In this document: one piece after another, positions 1-8,383 of the stretch | Layout: each line of letters opens with the position of its first letter | Numbering within the stretch: position 1 is the stretch's first letter | Assembly: GCA_030538475.1 (NCBI GenBank) | Contig: JAUNTX010000001.1 | Coordinates: forward strand, 289,484 to 353,483 | Direction of reading: 5' to 3' | From: Dermabacter sp. | Lineage (GTDB): Bacteria > Actinomycetota > Actinomycetes > Actinomycetales > Dermabacteraceae | DNA length: 64,000 nucleotides | Program-made: the position numbers and the translations under genes | Notes under the pieces: generated by a model | The model's input: only the letters and a program-made list of their open reading frames with translations | Told to the model about the DNA's origin: nothing | Databases searched by the model: none

Positions 1-177
1 CGCGGCCTCAACGTATTCGGCGGTGGCCTCGTCGATGCCGAACCATTCGGGAACGGTCGCCAGGAGTCGGGCCACGTCGGCCCTGACCTGGGTATCTGGC
101 GTGGCGACCCACCGACGTGGGGCGGGGGTCGCGGTTGCGGGGGCAGCGGTTTCGGGATGAGGCGAGGTGTGTGTCAA
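1..177 (-). CDS. GNAT family N-acetyltransferase, N-terminal part (cut by window edge)
   Basis: The minus strand reads without a stop from a TTG codon at 177 to the window edge, giving 59 residues. A good Shine-Dalgarno (AAGGAG, five bases before the TTG) supports this start. After a Pro/Ala-rich leader of about 22 residues the chain contains VPEWFGIDEATAEYVEA, characteristic of the first helix of small GNAT acetyltransferases. The acetyl-CoA binding part lies outside the window, so substrate and exact family cannot be given. The base run to 354 upstream holds no gene that I can see. Confidence 0.6.
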   Translation of the reverse strand, partial: MTHTSPHPETAAPATATPAPRRWVATPDTQVRADVARLLATVPEWFGIDEATAEYVEAA

Positions 178-354
178 CGATGCTCCTTGGGCGGTGTCGT
201 GCCCTCACCCTAGAAACACCACTGCCGTGCCGCCACCTATTTTCGCGGGGGACTTCCGTCGGCCACGGCTCACGTGCCCTCCCGTCTCACGTGTGCTCTC
301 GGCACACTCTCGCTCCGGGCTCATGTGCCCGCTGTGCTCACGCGCCTTCCACGC

Positions 355-711
355 TCACGCCTTCGCGCTCTCCCTCGAGGCGAGGACCAGCCGCTCGATG
401 AGCGGGAGGGGAATCGGCGTGCGCGGCGTGAACGTGATGCCGGTCTTCGTGGCCTTAAAGCCCGCGGCCGCAATCTCGTCGCCGTAGCGGGCAATGGCCT
501 CCGGCTGAAGGTAGAGGCCGCACTGCCTGCTGAAGGCGGCGTAGCTCGCGACGACCACGCCGTTCACAGTGAAGCCCGGCATGTTGTAGGCGATGATCTC
601 TTCCGCGTCCGGCAGCACGGCAGCCAGGTGCGCGCGCAGGTCCGCGAGGGACGCGCGAAACTTCTCCGGGGCCGCGGCGATGTAGGCGTCGTGGTCAGCG
701 GCGGGGGTCAT
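355..711 (-). CDS. DUF1801 (YdhG-like) domain protein
   Basis: A 118-residue protein that is essentially one DUF1801/YdhG domain. The family signature is visible as AEEIIAYNMPGF near residues 36-47, followed by the YAAF...GLYL stretch. Members are small soluble proteins; the Bacillus relative Fra is proposed as an iron chaperone, but most members, probably including this one, have no proven role. Its ATG lies 17 bases inside the end of the PAP2 gene, so the two are probably co-transcribed and translationally coupled. No signal peptide or membrane segment is present. Confidence 0.7.
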   Translation of the reverse strand: MTPAADHDAYIAAAPEKFRASLADLRAHLAAVLPDAEEIIAYNMPGFTVNGVVVASYAAFSRQCGLYLQPEAIARYGDEIAAAGFKATKTGITFTPRTPIPLPLIERLVLASRESAKA

Positions 712-1495
712 GGGGATCTCCTTCGGCGGGCATGGGCGCGTGGTGAAAAACTACCGCGCCCACCCCAATGAGCGGGCAAAAAACCATCACCGTCCCCGCA
801 CCGATGAGCCACCCGGCGAGCACGTCCGTCGGCCAGTGGACCCCGAAGTAGACGCGCGAGACACCGACGAGGATGGCGCCGGAGATCGCCACGACCCACG
901 CGATCACCGTGACTGCTCGTGCGCGGCGGGCGCCACCCCCGACGCCTGACCGGTCGCTGGCGTTCGCGGCGCGGGAGACGAGCACGGCGATGCTGAGCAG
1001 GAGCGCGGCGGCGCACGTGGCGTGGCCCGAGGGGAAGCTGAGGGTGGTTTCGTTGACGAGGTGGTGGGTGAGGGTGGGGCGCGGGCGCTCGACGACGGCT
1101 TTGGCAAGGTGGCTGATCGCGGCGGAGACGGCCACGCTCAGGGCGAGGAACGCGAACGGGCGCCACGAGCGCGAGCGCCAGGCCGCCACGGAGCCGAGAA
1201 TCGCGGAGAGCGGGACGGCCCAGGCCACGGTGAACGGGATATGCAGCGTGGGAATGATCAGGGAGGTCAGGGCCGGTGAGCGCGCGTGCCCGAGGGCACG
1301 GACGCCGAAGGCATCCGCGGTGTGGACCGCGGGGAGGGAGGTCACGAAGGCGATGCAGAGCCCGGCAATGATGGCGCACAGGCCGACGGTGATCGCCACG
1401 GTCGTGGCCCGGGCCCCGGCAAGACGGGGGTGGGTGGGGCCCGTCGGTGCCGGGGCTTCCGCTGTTTCCGTCATGCGCGGGACCGGCAGATCCAC
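695..1495 (-). CDS. PAP2 superfamily membrane phosphatase
   Basis: A 266-residue integral membrane protein with about six hydrophobic segments. All three PAP2 motifs are present: KX6RP (KAVVERPRP), PSGH (SFPSGHAT) and SRX5HX3D (SRVYFGVHWPTD). Family members dephosphorylate lipid phosphates such as phosphatidic acid or undecaprenyl pyrophosphate at the outer face of the membrane; the substrate here cannot be read from sequence. The listed start is a GTG at 1495. An ATG at 1474 would remove seven residues, and neither has a convincing ribosome binding site. It is followed by the DUF1801 gene with overlapping ends. Confidence 0.8.
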   Translation of the reverse strand: MDLPVPRMTETAEAPAPTGPTHPRLAGARATTVAITVGLCAIIAGLCIAFVTSLPAVHTADAFGVRALGHARSPALTSLIIPTLHIPFTVAWAVPLSAILGSVAAWRSRSWRPFAFLALSVAVSAAISHLAKAVVERPRPTLTHHLVNETTLSFPSGHATCAAALLLSIAVLVSRAANASDRSGVGGGARRARAVTVIAWVVAISGAILVGVSRVYFGVHWPTDVLAGWLIGAGTVMVFCPLIGVGAVVFHHAPMPAEGDPHDPRR

Positions 1496-1700
1496 CGGGC
1501 CGCCCCGTGGCAGGCGAGGGATGCGAGCAGCAGCGCGGGCCCTCTGGTCCTCATTTCTCGCCTTCTTTCGCCTCGAGTTGCCGCCCCTGCCGCTTTCTTC
1601 GTGACCCCCGCGGCTCGCGCACGTCGTGCGGCGAGGAACAGCCGTGGCGGCGCGGACGCCGACAATTCAAGGATAGCGAGGCGCCGGATAGCCTGGCCGC

Positions 1701-2446
1701 ATGACCTTCGACGATGCGCGCCTCGCCGCTTTCTACGATGCCGACAATCCGGATGGGCCCGACCACGATTTCTTCCGTGCCTTCGTCGAGGAATCGGGCA
1801 CGAGCGTAGTGACGGACCTGGGCTGCGGGACCGGCATTCTCACCGTGACGCTCACCGGGCCGGGGCGGGGCGGGAAGTCATCGGTATCGATCCGGCGCGG
1901 GCCATGCTCGACTACGCCGCGGCCCGACCGGGCGGCGACGCCGTGCAGTGGCGCCTCGGCACGAGCGAACAGATCGCGCCCCACTCCACCGATGTAGTCA
2001 TCATGAGCGGCAACGTCGCCATGCACATCATCGGCGACGACTGGCACCGGAGCCGGCGCGACATTTCTCGCGGCCTGCGCGAGGGTGGTCGTCTAGTCTT
2101 CGAGACCCGCAATCCGTTGGCCCGCGCCTGGGAACACTGGAACGACGCGCCGAGCGAACGGGACACCCCCGTCGGTCGCATTCGCGAATCTCGCCGCGTC
2201 GAGGGCCCAGACGAGCACGGGATCCTCACCATGTACGACCGCACCAAGTTTCTTGCGGACGGGTCCGTCCTCGAGGCGGACATGCGCCTCCAGTTTCGCA
2301 GCCTGGAGCAGGTGCGGGCAGACCTGGCCGACGCGGGCCTGCGCATCACCGACGTGTGGCGCGACTGGCACCGCACACCCTTCACGTCCACTGCCCGAGA
2401 GCCGCTCATGGTCATCGAAGCGGAGGCGGTGGTTCGGCGCGCGTAG
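1701..2446 (+). pseudogene. class I SAM-dependent methyltransferase, frameshifted by a 5-bp tandem duplication
   Basis: The first frame (ATG 1701) encodes about 53 residues including the SAM-binding motif DLGCGTG and then loses similarity. A second frame, two bases over, continues with REVIGIDPARAMLDYA and runs to the stop at 2446, with VIMSGNVAMHII and a typical C-terminal half. The break is a tandem GGGGC GGGGC at 1862-1871. Removing one copy reads TGPGREVIGID in one frame and restores a protein of about 247 residues. This is either a real inactivating slip mutation or a sequencing or assembly error in a G-run. The ATG has no Shine-Dalgarno, so a leaderless start is possible. Confidence 0.75.
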
Positions 2447-2456
2447 TGCGGAGCTG

Positions 2457-3503
2457 TTAGTGGTCCGGTGCTGGGCGTTCTTCCACCATCGGGAGAGGAT
2501 CGAAGGCCGGTGCCGGGTCCGAGCGCAGCCGCCCGTACGTCAGCACATCGATCCGCTCGCCACCTACGAGGAACTTGCTCCTCTCGCAGCCCTCGCGGAC
2601 GAATCCGGCGCGGGCGGCGACGGCGCCCGAGGCTGGATTGTTGGCGCGGTGCCCGAGTTCCAGGCGTTCCAGACCTCGCTCCGTCAGTGCCCAGTCGGCA
2701 ACCGTCGCGGCCGCGCGGCCCGTCCAGCCCCGCCCGCGAGCGCCGAAGGTCATCCAGTACCAGAACCAGCCGCTCCGATGCTCCTCGTCCACGCTGACGC
2801 AGACAAGGCCCACGAGCACATCGTCACTCGTCAGCGCCCACGCCTCGTGCGGCGAGTCAGGGTCGATCAGGGCCGACACGTACCTCTCCGCATCCTCGAG
2901 GCTTTCCACCTTTCCCTGGCGCGCCATGTCCGGATTGGAGGCAAACGCTTCCTGGACCTGTGCGGCGTCGGCCAGGCGAAGCCTGCGCAGGGCCACCGCC
3001 TCCTCGATGGCGATGGGCCGCGTCCAGATGCGCGCCACCGACTCGACCGTGCCAGAGGCGTACGGTGCCGCATCGCCCGTGGGCTCATAGCCGAGGCGCG
3101 TCCAGAAGGGGCCCGCAACCTCGGCGTTCGTATCCACGACGGAAAGGCTAAGTGTCTGAATACTCGGATTCGTGCCAACGGCATCGATCACGGCATCGTG
3201 CATCGCTCGACCAAGACCCTGCCCGCGGCGAACACCGTCGGTCATAAGGAGGCCAATGTGCGCGACAGTCGGGGCCGGCCACCCCACAATCACGTCCGCG
3301 AAGGCCACCAGTTCATCACCATCCCACAAACCGAGGTCCATCTTCTGGGAAGGATCCACGCCCGGCGGGAGCGCCGAGAGCACCCCTTCCGCTGCGTCCG
3401 ACACCGGGCCGGAGCCCTCTACCCTGCGCGAATAGTCGTGATTCGATTCCATGATGCGCTGCACCGCGGCGGCATTACTATGCGTGATCTTGTGGGCTTT
3501 CAT
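2457..3503 (-). CDS. tandem GNAT acetyltransferase (two GNAT domains)
   Basis: About 348 residues starting at the ATG at 3503, which has GAGG five bases upstream; an in-frame extension to 3689 looks non-coding. Two GNAT folds follow each other. The N-terminal one has GVRRGQGLGRAMHDAV (acetyl-CoA loop) around residues 90-105. The C-terminal one resembles RimJ/RimL-type acetyltransferases, with ARGRGWTGRAAATVADWA and the closing ERLELGHRANNPASGAVA. It probably acetylates an amine on a small molecule or protein; the substrate is unknown. It converges with the broken methyltransferase, leaving ten bases between stops. Confidence 0.75.
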   Translation of the reverse strand: MKAHKITHSNAAAVQRIMESNHDYSRRVEGSGPVSDAAEGVLSALPPGVDPSQKMDLGLWDGDELVAFADVIVGWPAPTVAHIGLLMTDGVRRGQGLGRAMHDAVIDAVGTNPSIQTLSLSVVDTNAEVAGPFWTRLGYEPTGDAAPYASGTVESVARIWTRPIAIEEAVALRRLRLADAAQVQEAFASNPDMARQGKVESLEDAERYVSALIDPDSPHEAWALTSDDVLVGLVCVSVDEEHRSGWFWYWMTFGARGRGWTGRAAATVADWALTERGLERLELGHRANNPASGAVAARAGFVREGCERSKFLVGGERIDVLTYGRLRSDPAPAFDPLPMVEERPAPDH

Positions 3504-3692
3504 GTGACCTCGTTGTGTCGCTTGATTGTCGTGTTGTGGCCCGCATACATCGCCTACCAAGCCTATTCGTGTCAGCAGCGCACCCGTCGGTTTTTCTCGC
3601 GTCTGGATGGTGAACCGTGCTCGGCTGGCGACCACAGGGTCACACGCCGCCACTACACCCAAAACTCCTGAGGCAGATCTTGCATACACCTA

Positions 3693-4031
3693 CTAACCTT
3701 CGCTAGCCCCGTGAAACCTCAACGCTTCGGCGAGTGGCGGGAGATAGTTCTCCACTACATCTCGCACGATACCAGCATCTACACCAAAGTACTGATGAAC
3801 AAGGATGTTTCGGAAACCTCTGATTTGAGGCCAGGCAATCTCCGGGTGCTGGCCAGTGAGGTCCGCAGAAAGATGATTCACGGCCTCACCAATGATCTGC
3901 ATGTTGCGTTCGATTGCATCTTCTGCCATTCCAGCCGGCAGCTCTCCGCCATCTAGAGCGACGACGTACCTTTGGCAGCGCTCAATGGCTTCGAGGATAT
4001 CATCGATGCGCTGCGATGAATCACGACTCAC
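3693..4031 (-). CDS. hepT: HepT-like HEPN toxin (DUF86)
   Basis: A 112-residue helical HEPN-domain protein with the HepT signature RX4HXY (RNILVHQY, about residues 73-80). In characterised HepT/MntA pairs HepT is a ribonuclease or toxin, and MntA inactivates it by adding AMP to the tyrosine of this motif; that tyrosine is present here. It follows mntA with a 4-bp ATGA overlap (4028-4031), the usual arrangement, so the pair forms one operon. Local base composition is less GC-rich than in the core genes, consistent with acquisition. Confidence in the family is high; toxicity is inferred. Confidence 0.85.
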   Translation of the reverse strand: MSRDSSQRIDDILEAIERCQRYVVALDGGELPAGMAEDAIERNMQIIGEAVNHLSADLTGQHPEIAWPQIRGFRNILVHQYFGVDAGIVRDVVENYLPPLAEALRFHGASEG

Positions 4032-4342
4032 AGTGCAACCGCTTCATTAAGCGCCGACGCCGAGATACGACGTCTAAGTAGCTGTACGGGGAAGACGTCA
4101 ATATCGTCGCGATCAAACAGCACCCTAGTCTCTTCCATAAGCCCCGATGCACGCATCAAAAGATTCCCATCAGCCGGATCCATGTCGACCATGATATCGA
4201 TGTCTGAATCAGACGAAGCGGTACCGCGCGCGACGGAACCGAACAGCATAGGGCGAGTCGCACCATACCGATCCAGCAGAACCTGAAACTCTCCACGACG
4301 CGCGTCAATGAGCGCCCGCAAGGCGAGCGTTTCGGGCGTCAT
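4028..4342 (-). CDS. mntA: MntA-type minimal nucleotidyltransferase antitoxin
   Basis: About 104 residues from the ATG at 4342, chosen because GAGG lies six bases upstream; an ATG at 4357 would add five residues but has no ribosome binding site. The polymerase-beta nucleotidyltransferase core is intact: GSVARGTASSDSDID carries the GSX10-11DXD catalytic pattern. In known systems MntA transfers AMP from ATP to the HepT tyrosine and so neutralises the toxin. It overlaps hepT by 4 bp. The motif DIDVFPVQLL near the C-terminus is typical of the group. Confidence 0.85.
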   Translation of the reverse strand: MTPETLALRALIDARRGEFQVLLDRYGATRPMLFGSVARGTASSDSDIDIMVDMDPADGNLLMRASGLMEETRVLFDRDDIDVFPVQLLRRRISASALNEAVAL

Positions 4343-4496
4343 GGCAACCTCAGGCATAGGTCTATGCTACCCGGGCGCTGCAGCCGAGCGCCAGAAGCAA
4401 AGGTCACCTGCGCCACGCGTCGGCCAGCAACCAAACCCCAAGCTCACTCACGCACTCGTCACAAGGAGGGCGAGGCCCCTCGCGCACGGCTTTCAC

Positions 4497-5507
4497 TCAG
4501 GAGCCCAGCACCTCTTCGACGGCGTTCGCAGCCACCTCGGGTCCATGGACGAAGGCGGTGGCCTGAAGGGCCAGGACTCGATGGGCCCGACGCTCCTCCG
4601 CATCACGCCCCACCGTGGTCTTGAGTTCCTCGATCTCGTCCTTACCGAGGAACGTGAATGTCTTGAGGAGACCGACCACGATGGAGTCGTGCTGATCCAG
4701 CCAGAACCGCACCATGTCTTCCGGGCTGGTCATGTCAGCATCCAGCCATACCGCATTGCCTTCGCTTTTACCGAACTTTCGGCCCGTCGCGTCGGTGATG
4801 AGAGGCGTGCCGATGGCGTGCACTGAAACACCCTCGGCCTTTCGGACCAGCTCGGTGCCTGCGGTGAGGTTCCCCCATTGGTCGCTCCCGCCTGTCTGCA
4901 ACACGCACCCGTAGTTCCGGTGCAGCTCAAGGAAGTCCATCCCCTGCAAGGTCTGGTAGCTAAACTCTGCGAAGGAGATTCCGTCGCTCGAGTCAAGACG
5001 CGAGGCGACAATATCCTTCTTCATCATGGTGCTGACCCGGAAGTGATGGCCGACGCCGCGAAGGAAGTCGAGCGTCGACAGCGGTGCGGTCCAATCAAGG
5101 TTGTTCACCAGGAGAGCAGCATTCGGTCCATCGAAATCCAGGAACCGCGCGATCTGACCGCGCAAGTCCCGAACCCAACCATCGACGACTGCCCGTTCAT
5201 TGAGCGTCCGCTCGGCCGTCGGCTTCGGATCTCCAATGAGTCCGGTGGATCCACCCACCAGCGCTAATGGCCGGTGCCCCGCCAGCTGCAGGCGCCGCAT
5301 GAGAATCAGCTGCACCAAGTTCCCCAAGTGGAGGCTCCGCGCCGTGGGGTCGAAACCGCAGTAGAAAACTATCGGCGGCCCATCCAGCGCACGCTGAAGC
5401 TCGTCACGATCTGTGGAAATATGGATGGCGTCTCGATAGACCAGCTCTTCCCAGATGGATGTGAACGCCGGGTCACGACGGATCTGTGCGGTGCTTACTT
5501 CAGTCAT
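4497..5507 (-). CDS. tyrS: tyrosyl-tRNA synthetase lacking the C-terminal S4 domain
   Basis: Attaches tyrosine to tRNA(Tyr), if active. The class I catalytic core is complete: GFDPTARSLHLGN carries the HIGH-type motif, GGSDQWGN the tyrosine/tRNA-binding segment, and KFGKSEG the KMSKS-type loop. At 336 residues it is about 80 shorter than usual bacterial TyrS (about 420), because it stops after the alpha-helical anticodon-binding part, and the S4 RNA-binding domain is absent. I found no S4 remnant downstream. It is alone in its transcription unit within the accessory region, so it is probably a second, non-housekeeping copy. The 130-base leader can fold through TCGCGA repeats, but no T-box consensus is seen. 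Confidence 0.85.
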   Translation of the reverse strand: MTEVSTAQIRRDPAFTSIWEELVYRDAIHISTDRDELQRALDGPPIVFYCGFDPTARSLHLGNLVQLILMRRLQLAGHRPLALVGGSTGLIGDPKPTAERTLNERAVVDGWVRDLRGQIARFLDFDGPNAALLVNNLDWTAPLSTLDFLRGVGHHFRVSTMMKKDIVASRLDSSDGISFAEFSYQTLQGMDFLELHRNYGCVLQTGGSDQWGNLTAGTELVRKAEGVSVHAIGTPLITDATGRKFGKSEGNAVWLDADMTSPEDMVRFWLDQHDSIVVGLLKTFTFLGKDEIEELKTTVGRDAEERRAHRVLALQATAFVHGPEVAANAVEEVLGS

Positions 5508-5641
5508 CGACCACTACCTCTTCCCACTGGTCTGGTCTCGCGATGCACTCCTGGGAACAATCACTCAGACCCTCTCGCGACCCTATCAGCCGCGTCGTGC
5601 CCTCTGGAGGCGAGGAACAATCCGTGGAGTGGGAATCGCGT

Positions 5642-6238
5642 CTAGGAATGCGTCCGAGTTTCACTCGGCCGTCCCTCACTCCACCCCACATCCGAGAGCA
5701 CTCGCTCTAGCGCCTCACCAGGACTGACATCGGCATCGAACGTCACCTCGTCGAGGCCGGGCAGGCGGTCGCTCTCGCGAAACCACGACGCCACCGTTTC
5801 ACCGGGCACCTCGTTGGCCAGAGGCTTCGTGCGGTGCCTCCTCAAGGTCTCGTCCAGGTCGAGTTCGTAGGAGTACGAGCGGGTGATGCCCCGGTGGTCG
5901 GCACGGAGAGTCGAGAGCATCTGCCCGTAAATGTCCGAATGCAGGATGCCCTCGATGACGACGTGAAGGCCATGCACTAGCGCGAAGCGTGCCGACAGGT
6001 CAATGTAGGGGACGCTCAGCGTCTCGGGATGATCGCCGACGTTCAGAATTTCTCGGCGCAGCACGTCCTGGCCAATGATCGCGATGCCGCGAGGGCCTGC
6101 TGCCCGAATAGCCGCAGCGAGGGTGGACTTCCCGCTTCCAGAGTTGCCTCGAATGATGATCAAACGGGAGATCTCAGAACCGACGGGACGCGCCACATGT
6201 CCGCCAACGTCGGCCGAGATGGGATCATCCACCGGCAC
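5642..6238 (-). CDS. P-loop kinase of the AAA_33/zeta-toxin-like type
   Basis: A 198-residue soluble protein with Walker A GNSGSGKST at about residues 31-39, preceded by the beta strand LIIIRG, and a later IEGILHSDIYG segment placed like Walker B/substrate regions in small-molecule kinases. The segment YSYELDLDETLRRHRTKPLA resembles the LID region of the AAA_33/chloramphenicol phosphotransferase-like group. It probably phosphorylates a small molecule or a toxin-type target; I cannot tell which. No epsilon-type antitoxin is next to it. The neighbours (tyrS, DUF2255) are separated by short gaps on the same strand. Confidence 0.65.
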   Translation of the reverse strand: MPVDDPISADVGGHVARPVGSEISRLIIIRGNSGSGKSTLAAAIRAAGPRGIAIIGQDVLRREILNVGDHPETLSVPYIDLSARFALVHGLHVVIEGILHSDIYGQMLSTLRADHRGITRSYSYELDLDETLRRHRTKPLANEVPGETVASWFRESDRLPGLDEVTFDADVSPGEALERVLSDVGWSEGRPSETRTHS

Positions 6239-6280
6239 CGAGCCCCCTTTTCGTGTCCCGACCGATCCCCACTGGCCGAG

Positions 6281-6661
6281 CTAGCTTTCGGCGATGACTT
6301 CAAGGGTGTTGCGACGCACCGGCTCGGTGGACATCGTTACCGAATACTCGCTGTCGGCGTACTTCTCCAGAAATGACGCGTCCACGGCCTGATTCGTTTC
6401 TTCGTCCTCGGGGGCAACGGGCACGAACCTCACGGCCTTCTCCACTCCGCCCGCCGAGATCCGGCCGCGGCCACTCTCGAGCGCGAGGGCATACCACTTG
6501 CCCGCCATGCCATTGTATGAGCGGATGAAAATCCGCTCCCCGACCGGCACCGACCAAATGTCCACGGTCTTCGGGGTGGTGCCGTCGGCAAGAGTCGCGC
6601 CGATAGTGAAGTAGGTCGAGGCGTTGATACGGTCCAGTTCGTCGGCGGTCCACGTAGGCAT
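6281..6661 (-). CDS. DUF2255 family protein
   Basis: About 126 residues beginning MPTWTADELDRI at 6661, with AAAGGA seven bases upstream; a longer ORF to 6718 has no support. The sequence shows the DUF2255 pattern: TIWSV-like strand (VDIWSVPVGERIFIRS), then the YNGMAGKWYALAL segment, resembling split-barrel flavin- or nitroreductase-like folds. The molecular role is unknown. No export signal is present. It stands alone between the kinase gene and the DUF998 gene. Confidence 0.7.
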   Translation of the reverse strand: MPTWTADELDRINASTYFTIGATLADGTTPKTVDIWSVPVGERIFIRSYNGMAGKWYALALESGRGRISAGGVEKAVRFVPVAPEDEETNQAVDASFLEKYADSEYSVTMSTEPVRRNTLEVIAES

Positions 6662-6790
6662 GATCGGTGTCCTTTCCACAGGCGGAAGGTTGCGGCTATG
6701 CGTCATCTTACGACTCACCGAAGCCGCGCGGGCAGATGGTGTCAGAACCCGTCGGCCAGCAGCCTGTTGCCGTCGGCCCCCCTCGGACGA

Positions 6791-7495
6791 TCACTCGCCG
6801 GACATTGACGTGTCCGTGGTGGTCCTGGCGTACCGCAACGCCGCTGCGCCGATGGTCAACTCGCCGATGAGAATGGTGTAGACGGCGCCTCGTTCGAAGA
6901 CCGGGGCGTACATCCACAGCGAGGGCTCGACTGCGAACAAAATGGCCAGTGACACCAGGCCGATCGCACCGAGCCAGGTCGAGGCGCGCGGCATCCACCG
7001 CGGCAGGACTTCTCGCAGGACCGACGTTCCGGCGACCATGATGGCAATGTTGCCGCCGATGATGGCGAGCATTGCGCCACCGAAGTGGTAGACGGCGAGA
7101 CCCGCGGCGACGTTTTCCTGGTTGCCGTGCACCAGACCGACCATGCTGATTCCCAGCCCGTGAATGATGGCGAGGCCGAGCAGAAGCCCGTTCCGACGCA
7201 ACCGGGGGTTCGCGAAGTAGATCGCGACCGCGCCGAGAACGAAGAGCAGCCCCTGCCCGACGAACCCGGCGTTCATGACGACGGCGAGCTTCGAGTCGAT
7301 CGTTCGCCCCTGAAACGTCTGGGGGGCCGGGACGCCGAGGTCGCTGATCCAATTCGTGGCGTAGCTGTAGCCGGGGAACCCCGTCGCGGACACGGTCTCC
7401 GCGAGGAGGTACCAGAGGCCGGCGAGCCCCATCAGGGTCATGCCTATGAGGGTGAGAGGGGAAGTAGACTTGTGCACGCCGACCAGCTTAGTCAC
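6791..7495 (-). CDS. DUF998 family membrane protein
   Basis: About 234 residues with six or seven hydrophobic segments. DUF998 features include an N-terminal NWISDLG near the first loop and the later HFGGAMLAIIGGNIAIM. The function of the family is unknown. The start is uncertain: GTG at 7495 is listed and GTG at 7477 is also possible. Neither has a Shine-Dalgarno, and a leaderless message is likely because the divergent operator begins four bases upstream. It is divergent to a TetR gene sharing the same short intergenic space, so this protein is probably the regulator's target, perhaps a stress or efflux-related membrane protein. Confidence 0.7.
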   Translation of the reverse strand: MTKLVGVHKSTSPLTLIGMTLMGLAGLWYLLAETVSATGFPGYSYATNWISDLGVPAPQTFQGRTIDSKLAVVMNAGFVGQGLLFVLGAVAIYFANPRLRRNGLLLGLAIIHGLGISMVGLVHGNQENVAAGLAVYHFGGAMLAIIGGNIAIMVAGTSVLREVLPRWMPRASTWLGAIGLVSLAILFAVEPSLWMYAPVFERGAVYTILIGELTIGAAALRYARTTTDTSMSGE

Positions 7496-7498
7496 CCA

Positions 7499-7515
7499 TT
7501 GACCATATTGGTCAA
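7499..7515. promoter_or_regulatory. TetR operator candidate between DUF998 and tetR genes
   Basis: A perfect inverted repeat, TTGACCA TAT TGGTCAA, with 7-bp arms and a 3-bp centre. It sits in the 32-bp space between the divergent DUF998 and TetR start codons. Length and position fit a TetR-dimer operator controlling both directions. Binding is inferred. Confidence 0.7.
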
Positions 7516-7527
7516 GTTGGAGGGAAG

Positions 7528-8115
7528 ATGACCATTCGCCAGCCACGCGCCGCACTCGACGCCGCGATCCTGGACATCGCCGCCGGGCTGTTCGCCGTGC
7601 GGGGGTTCCGAGGAACGTCGGTGCAGTCAGTCGCCGACGCCACGGGCTACTCCAAGGGGGCGATCCTCGCCCGATTCTCATCGAAGGAGCAGCTCTTCAA
7701 CGCCGTCGTCGACAGGTGCGTCGCGATGGCGGCCGACCTCAGCGCCAGCGTTGAGGACCTTCCAGAGGGTCCAGACCGCGACGCCCGGGCCGTCGCGGGC
7801 TTCGTGGATGCCTCGATGGCGCACCCGGGCAACGGCGCGCTGCTTATGGCGGCCATCCTCTCCCCCGATCAGGAGATCAGGGTGGCGCTCGACCGGGCGA
7901 CGCCGCACCTTTGGCACATGTTCGGCGCCGAGCAAGACAATGCCGACGCGGAACTCGATGCTCGCCTACTTGCCGCCGACGTGCTCGAACGCAGGGTCCG
8001 GGTGGTGAGCGCGCTCGGCGGGATTTCCGCTGTTGTCGCCGCCACGGAGGCGGTGCCGGTTCCCGGGATGCGCGCTCTGCTCGCGTCCATCGCGGAGAAG
8101 ACGTTGCGGGGGTAA
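7528..8115 (+). CDS. TetR/AcrR family transcriptional repressor
   Basis: A 195-residue regulator. The N-terminal helix-turn-helix reads TSVQSVADATGYSKGAILARF at about residues 31-51, the classic TetR DNA-binding segment; the C-terminal ligand domain is not recognisable as a specific subfamily. The start ATG has GGAGGG a few bases upstream, directly after a perfect 17-bp palindrome. It is expected to repress itself and the divergent DUF998 membrane protein, releasing on binding an unknown ligand. Confidence 0.85.
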   Translation: MTIRQPRAALDAAILDIAAGLFAVRGFRGTSVQSVADATGYSKGAILARFSSKEQLFNAVVDRCVAMAADLSASVEDLPEGPDRDARAVAGFVDASMAHPGNGALLMAAILSPDQEIRVALDRATPHLWHMFGAEQDNADAELDARLLAADVLERRVRVVSALGGISAVVAATEAVPVPGMRALLASIAEKTLRG

Positions 8116-8383
8116 GCGGGGGCGGGTCGGGAGTGCCGCCGCCTACAGCGAAGCACCCGCGCGGGCGCTACGCCCGAACGATGAGCACCACCGAACCTGA
8201 CGACGAAGCCTAGAGCCAGCGGATGCTGCGCACCGAACCTGGCATGGAGATTCGCGCCGGCGTGGCGGCTGGAGGTCGCTGGGCATCGAGCGCACGACCG
8301 GCGGGGACAGCCTAGTTGAGATCCTCGACGACATGCGTGAGGATCGCGCCTGAGGCAATCTACTTGAGCCTGAGGGTGCTCAC
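8116..8383. other. non-coding stretch with possible gene debris
   Basis: No intact gene. One forward frame ending at the TGA near 8351 reads GDSLVEILDDMREDRA, reminiscent of the tail of a small antitoxin, but it has no start, no ribosome binding site and no partner. I treat the region as decayed sequence between the TetR gene and higA. Confidence 0.4.

Noticed and set aside
5508..5641. T-box riboswitch upstream of tyrS
   Set aside because: The leader can fold through TCGCGA repeats, but the T-box antiterminator consensus (TGGNACCGCG) and the AG-bulge are not present.
8280..8383. possible VapBC or similar toxin-antitoxin remnant (SLVEILDDMREDRA followed by EAIYL)
   Set aside because: Only about 20 residues resemble an antitoxin tail, with no start and no toxin body; too little to call.
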